A program made the translations under genes and the position numbers. From G020353115 sp964389685 (GTDB lineage: Bacteria > Bacteroidota > Bacteroidia > Bacteroidales > VadinHA17), in NCBI GenBank assembly GCA_964389685.1, contig CAYMFM010000101.1, positions 1 through 11,345 of the forward strand: 11,345 bases of DNA, given 5' to 3'. Shown here piece after piece: positions 7,811 through 11,345 of the stretch. The first letter of the stretch is position 1; the number at the start of each line of letters is the position of its first letter. Below the pieces are notes generated by a model. It was not told the origin of the DNA. It saw only the letters and a program-made list of their open reading frames with translations, and did no database searches.

Positions 7811-8582
7811 CCAAGCTTCTTTACAAAAAATGGTGTTCATCCATTCTCATTTTTGTTTGATGCCCACTCCTGGTAATCTTTGCAGGTACAGCAATAAACT
7901 AATCTATAAAGGTTCAGTGTTCCTGCTGATTATATTTATTTTTCTTTTGGCGCATCATCACCAATATATTTCATGCAAATACACTTAATAAGCTTCGCTG
8001 ATTACTTTTTAGTCTTTGTATAATAGGCGCAAGTTCCATTCTACTCTCGACTTCTGAAATAATTGTCATAGTATGTCATTTGCCTAAGAATCATAGGTTG
8101 CTTTATCTAATTTATGTAATGTTTTTACAAAACCATTTCCACTGAAAGTTGCAATCTTGCAAATTCGACTTATTTCACTAATTGATAATAAAATGATGGC
8201 CATCAATATTTGATTGACACCCAATCTGGTGGCATTATACAATATCGTGGAGAATGACTTGGCGATGGTTTTTACTATATTTTTGCGGTTCATATATTTA
8301 GCCACTGTATTGATTCCTTAATACTTGGTAATGTTACTACCTGAAATGTTGTAATGAACTAATGCAAAACCAAGCTTGTCTGATTCCCGAAGGTTAGTTT
8401 GAGTTATGTTGAGAGAAGATGCAACATCAACTTGTTGAAATGAGAGCTTAACAATTATTGATTGTTTTTTTGACTTTTTCTTTGTATTTTTCATCTTTAA
8501 AGTGATGGTTTTTCACCAATTATTATTTTAGTAATATTTTGATTATAAGGAAAATACATCATTTTTCTGCATTTTCATATTA
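7811..8582 (-). mobile_element. Decayed IS1380-like element, copy 2 (truncated transposase)
   Basis: This second, longer relic fills the gap between the lipoprotein and GH31 genes. The transposase start survives at 8494 (MKNTKKKSKKQS). The frame reads to ISGSNITKY, hits TAA at 8318-8320, then continues in the same frame as GINTVAKYMNRKNIV, YNATRLGVNQILMAI, ISRICKIATFSGNGF and KTLHKLDKATYDS to a stop at 8084. This is the same protein as copy 1. It lacks copy 1's 15-codon insertion but carries about 30 extra codons before SGSNITKY. After 8084 a weak trace (QLFQKSRVEWNLRLLYKD, broken by stops) may continue the family sequence. The catalytic core is absent. The right-hand block at 7811-7905 matches 5161-5255 of copy 1, and TGCATTTTCATATTA at 8568-8582 matches the other edge. 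The left edge overlaps the last codons of the lipoprotein gene. The right edge lies about 50 bp before the GH31 start. Confidence 0.6.
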
Positions 8583-9372
8583 CTTCTTTAAGTAAAATAA
8601 CATCCATTTCCCGCACAATACCCTCATCTACAATTTTAATTTCAATAGCTAATATTTCCTTAGCTATTAATTTTTCATATTCCTGATCAATTAATAATTG
8701 TCTGATTTGTTGTTTTATCTCATTTAACTTCTTATACCCTGAAAATTCTTTATTTTCAGATAAAAGACTGGCTTTAGTTTTAAATTTTTTAAACAAAGTT
8801 TCTTTATTTTGTTCATAAAAATTTTGGTATATTTTGTCAGTAAAATTGAATACTTCTTTTCCTAAGATTTCTTTTAGCGCGAGAACCATATTATTGTGCA
8901 AATAGCCATAATAAAACTCTTCAGAATATTGAACGGGCCCATAAATAACCTGTTTGTTTTCCACTGCCTGCATCCGCCGTTTATTCTCTTGTTTTAGATT
9001 ATGCTTGAAATCAGGATAATTGAATTTTTTAATAATCCGGTATTGCTCAGCCAAGTCCTGTTCTATCTTTATCCTGATAAGCTGTTTTTCTGTTTCTACT
9101 ATTAGCTTTTCAATAGGTTTGATGCCATCAAAAGTATTATTCCAGAATTTTTCTTCATTTATTGCAGGATACTTGCTGATATTTTTCCTGAATAAATTCA
9201 TAATATCATTCCTTTTTTGATTAGCAACCAAAAGAAATTCAGCAAGTTGAACGTTATTGCCATTTATTAGTAATACTGTAGCTTCAGAATTTAATCTATT
9301 TGACTTTCTATCTGAGCAATTTAGTGAAAGAAGAGCCAATAACAATGCCAGGAAAATAAAACTGAATTTCAT
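8575..9372 (-). CDS. Lipoprotein resembling the chaperone part of SurA-type foldases
   Basis: The product has 265 residues. A lipoprotein signal is clear (MKFSFIFLALLLALLSLNC, lipid-bearing Cys19, then SDRK). The mature part begins with VLLINGNNVQLAEFLLVANQKR, the kind of V-NG-x-x-I/V opening seen in SurA/PpiC-type N-terminal domains. A largely helical, Lys/Glu-rich body follows, with LIRIKIEQDLAEQYRI, ENKRRMQA, IYGPVQYSEEFYYGYLHN and a final helical stretch. No parvulin (PPIase) domain is seen, so it would be a holdase-like chaperone rather than a prolyl isomerase. This is inference from wording and may be wrong. It follows the beta-helix gene by 38 bp, so they are probably co-transcribed and it may help that protein fold or cross the periplasm. 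A 10-bp tandem repeat (TTATTCTGCC/G, 9385-9404) lies in the spacer. Its stop codon lies inside the edge of IS relic copy 2, so the last few residues may not be ancestral. Confidence 0.5.
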   Translation of the reverse strand: MKFSFIFLALLLALLSLNCSDRKSNRLNSEATVLLINGNNVQLAEFLLVANQKRNDIMNLFRKNISKYPAINEEKFWNNTFDGIKPIEKLIVETEKQLIRIKIEQDLAEQYRIIKKFNYPDFKHNLKQENKRRMQAVENKQVIYGPVQYSEEFYYGYLHNNMVLALKEILGKEVFNFTDKIYQNFYEQNKETLFKKFKTKASLLSENKEFSGYKKLNEIKQQIRQLLIDQEYEKLIAKEILAIEIKIVDEGIVREMDVILLKEVI

Positions 9373-9410
9373 TCAAGTTAGTATTTATTCTGCCTTATTC
9401 TGCGTTGAAT

Positions 9411-10979
9411 TTATTTGCCTGATCCATTATATGCACCAATATTTGGAGGATTAGTTGAAGAAACAGGATTTTGCCAATAATCCTTTCCTCCGTTATTTGA
9501 AATAACTTTTCCTTTGGCCAGGCAGGGGGAACCGAGTCTTAGTTTATAACCATCCAGAGAATTTCGTCCAATACTGCCCGAACCGGCATTAACAAATAGA
9601 GGATCATTCGTAACTTTATAATCATCCTGCGGTTCGTTTAAAGGATGGTTACCATAATAGCAATTGTATTCGAACTGAACATTACGACTTCTATTTAAAA
9701 TATACTCACCCTTTCCCAGGTTAAAAATGATATTGTTAAAAAAAAATGTATTGTTTGCTATGCCACCATCATAGTCCCAAACTCCATACGGATTAGTATT
9801 GAGTTCTTTCCCGATATAGATAGTATTATTATAAATCCATGTACTGTCAACAGCTCCTGCAAAGACAAAAACGGTATTCCTATCATTCTGACTGATATTA
9901 TATCGAATAACATTCCCCGTTGATTGGCCATATTTACCGGAAGGTCCACATATGAGGTGAAATCCTCCTGCATTATCATGACTATAATTGTACTGTGAAT
10001 AATTATTATTACACAGTTGATCGATGTCAAATCCCATTCCATCGCCTGAATATCTCGTATTATAAACTTCGTTATATTGCATCACAGCTCCGTCAGAATT
10101 ATGAGGCCACATCCCTGCATTGGCGCTGGTTCCCCGCTGATTTGCCCTACAAATAACATTGTATTCAATTAAAGCTCCTTTTGTACATGATATAATCATA
10201 CCATCCCCGCCCAGATTCTCAAGATTGTTATTTCGGATAACAATATTGGTTGATGCTTTATAAGGTCCATTTGAACTGTGATAGAGATCTTTATCCTTAT
10301 TACCATAATCCATTCCATTTCTTATATGCCACTGGCTCCAAATGGAGATACCTGTACGGTCAACGTTCTTTATCGAACAATTTTCTATAAGAACATCGTT
10401 ATAATTGGTTTGTTTTTTAGTGCCTGTAGCCACCACCAGAATACCCTCCCCACTAAAACGGCCCTTCATGCTACCACTAACATCGTGAATATTACAGTTT
10501 CTTATATAAACATGTTGACCGGTCCCGTAATCGTGCCATCTAACAAGAATACCATATCGTGTATCTCCGATCGATGAATCGGATTTATTGGTTATATCGA
10601 GGTTTTCAATCTCCCAATAGTCCTGATTTAATAATAGTAATGCTCCTGCCTTCAATCCTAAAATCCCATTTCCGTTGATAGACGGCTTTGTACCTTTTCC
10701 ATACATTCCTAAGATGATCGGATTGTTTGGCAGCCCGGATCCTTTTGGACTTAGCTGACCATTCCAGACTCCTCCAGCTTTAAACAAAATCTTATCACCA
10801 GGATTAAAGATTTTACTATTGACTTTCTCTAACGATTTCCATGGCGATTTTACGCTGGTACCGGAATTGTTATCATTTCCCAAAGGATCGATATAATATG
10901 ATAGTTGTCGCTCACAATGGACGAAAATCAACGATAACAACATCAATATTGATACCCTAATTAATTTATTATCAATCAT
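9411..10979 (-). CDS. Exported right-handed parallel beta-helix protein, probable polysaccharide-active enzyme
   Basis: The product has 522 residues. The N-terminal signal is hydrophobic (LIRVSILMLLSLIFVHC); Cys22 could make it a lipoprotein, although His at -1 is unusual for a lipobox. The opening YYIDPLGNDNNSGTSVKSPW followed by NPGDKILFKAGGVW is typical of secreted beta-helix proteins of the pectate-lyase-like superfold. From about residue 85 to 460 there are many coils of the pattern V-x-I-x-N-x-x-I, often with Asn ladders (VYIRNCNIHDV, VLIENCSIKNV, IVIRNNNLENL, ALIEYNVICR, YSQYNYSHDNAGGFHLIC). The tail GSPCLAKGKV...NIGAYNGSGK is also common in this group. Such proteins include lyases and hydrolases of pectin, alginate, xylan and related glycans. 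No catalytic set can be assigned by eye, so the reaction is open. It lies between a GH10 gene and a foldase-like lipoprotein, which supports a hemicellulose role. Confidence 0.82.
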   Translation of the reverse strand: MIDNKLIRVSILMLLSLIFVHCERQLSYYIDPLGNDNNSGTSVKSPWKSLEKVNSKIFNPGDKILFKAGGVWNGQLSPKGSGLPNNPIILGMYGKGTKPSINGNGILGLKAGALLLLNQDYWEIENLDITNKSDSSIGDTRYGILVRWHDYGTGQHVYIRNCNIHDVSGSMKGRFSGEGILVVATGTKKQTNYNDVLIENCSIKNVDRTGISIWSQWHIRNGMDYGNKDKDLYHSSNGPYKASTNIVIRNNNLENLGGDGMIISCTKGALIEYNVICRANQRGTSANAGMWPHNSDGAVMQYNEVYNTRYSGDGMGFDIDQLCNNNYSQYNYSHDNAGGFHLICGPSGKYGQSTGNVIRYNISQNDRNTVFVFAGAVDSTWIYNNTIYIGKELNTNPYGVWDYDGGIANNTFFFNNIIFNLGKGEYILNRSRNVQFEYNCYYGNHPLNEPQDDYKVTNDPLFVNAGSGSIGRNSLDGYKLRLGSPCLAKGKVISNNGGKDYWQNPVSSTNPPNIGAYNGSGK

Positions 10980-11118
10980 TTTATTTAAGTTTATTTTACT
11001 TTATTTTCTTTTCGCCTTTTCCCTAGGAGTCACCTTGACTGGTTTCAATTTTCAACTCAAATCCTAATATATTTAGTCGATCCTCTGGAAAACGAACTTT
11101 TCAATAATTCACATGAAA
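10980..11118. other. Gap between GH10 and beta-helix genes
   Basis: These 139 bases are AT-rich and hold no gene. The leader before the beta-helix start is A-rich with no Shine-Dalgarno. No strong terminator is visible after the GH10 stop, so the two genes may be read together. Confidence 0.4.
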
Positions 11119-11345
11119 TTATTTCTTAAGACCGTTAAGAAAACCTGTATATGCTTCTTTTTTTTGATAATTATCATCAAATAGCAAAGGCCAGTCACGT
11201 GGTACAAAACTACTAATCCAACTATGCGCATCACTTAAGCCCCACACAGTTATACCATATCGTTGATCAGCAGGAACGGATCTTTTGTATGCTTGTGCAA
11301 TAAACTGATATTTGTCTGATTGTTTTTTCTGCAATTCTTCTGTAA
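11119..11345 (-). CDS. GH10 endo-beta-1,4-xylanase, C-terminal fragment (5' end outside window)
   Basis: Only the last 75 codons are in the window; the frame is open to the edge, so the gene starts beyond 11345. The sequence ends as GH10 barrels do: KYQFIAQAYKRSVPADQRYGITVWGLSDAHSWI, then RDWPLLFDDNYQKKEAYTGFLNGL. The GITVWGLSDAHSWI strand carries the conserved Trp of the xylanase cleft, and PLLFDDNYQKKEAY is the closing helix region. The family hydrolyses the beta-1,4-xylose backbone of xylans. The catalytic Glu residues lie upstream and cannot be checked here. The stop codon directly follows the barrel, so there is no C-terminal binding or sorting domain. It lies 139 bp upstream of the beta-helix gene. 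Confidence 0.87.
   Translation of the reverse strand, partial: TEELQKKQSDKYQFIAQAYKRSVPADQRYGITVWGLSDAHSWISSFVPRDWPLLFDDNYQKKEAYTGFLNGLKK

Noticed and set aside
8084..8305. Stand-alone small minus-strand gene of 73 codons
   Set aside because: The same reading frame continues upstream through one stop codon to a transposase start at 8494, so this is the second half of a broken N-terminus.
9385..9404. Tandem TTATTCTGC repeat as a regulatory or CRISPR-like repeat
   Set aside because: There are only two 10-bp units directly adjoining, with no spacers and no further copies.
9758..10042. Minus-strand open frame of 94 codons inside the beta-helix gene
   Set aside because: It is a shifted frame of the Asn/Ile-rich beta-helix repeats and matches nothing recognisable.

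Overview
The window reads as a piece of an AT-rich Bacteroidetes chromosome, by eye about one third G+C. The signs are long secreted glycoside hydrolases, lipoprotein signal peptides, A-rich leaders usually lacking a Shine-Dalgarno, and a sulfatase relic of a Bacteroidetes/Planctomycetes-like type. Every supportable gene lies on the minus strand, so transcription runs from high to low coordinates. It looks like the accessory carbohydrate-degrading part of a polysaccharide utilisation region. No SusC/SusD pair or regulator is visible inside the window.

In transcription order: (1) 11345-11119, the C-terminal end of a GH10 endo-beta-1,4-xylanase that runs off the window edge; (2) 10979-9411, an exported right-handed beta-helix protein, probably a polysaccharide-active enzyme; (3) 9372-8575, a lipoprotein resembling the chaperone part of SurA-type foldases, 38 bp after the beta-helix gene; (4) about 8582-7811, a decayed IS1380-like element; (5) 7758-5698, a GH31 enzyme of the alpha-xylosidase/alpha-glucosidase type; (6) about 5674-5161, a second, differently decayed copy of the same element; (7) 4863-3322, an exported protein with the L-fucose/L-arabinose isomerase fold; (8) 2966-2301, a sulfatase pseudogene; (9) 2068-242, a secreted GH36-type alpha-galactosidase.

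The enzymes fit step-wise breakdown of a decorated plant or algal hemicellulose. GH10 would cut a xylan backbone, the GH31 and GH36 enzymes would remove alpha-linked side sugars, and the beta-helix protein has an unknown substrate. The sulfatase relic suggests that an ancestor also handled a sulfated glycan and that this ability is lost here. The isomerase-fold protein is the odd one out: that family is normally cytoplasmic, yet this copy begins with a clear export signal.

The points most worth a second look are the exported isomerase-fold protein, the sulfatase relic whose catalytic formylglycine segment has been removed, the two related IS relics that fill gaps between the CAZyme genes, and the beta-helix/SurA-like lipoprotein pair. 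I found no tRNA, rRNA, CRISPR array, riboswitch or origin.
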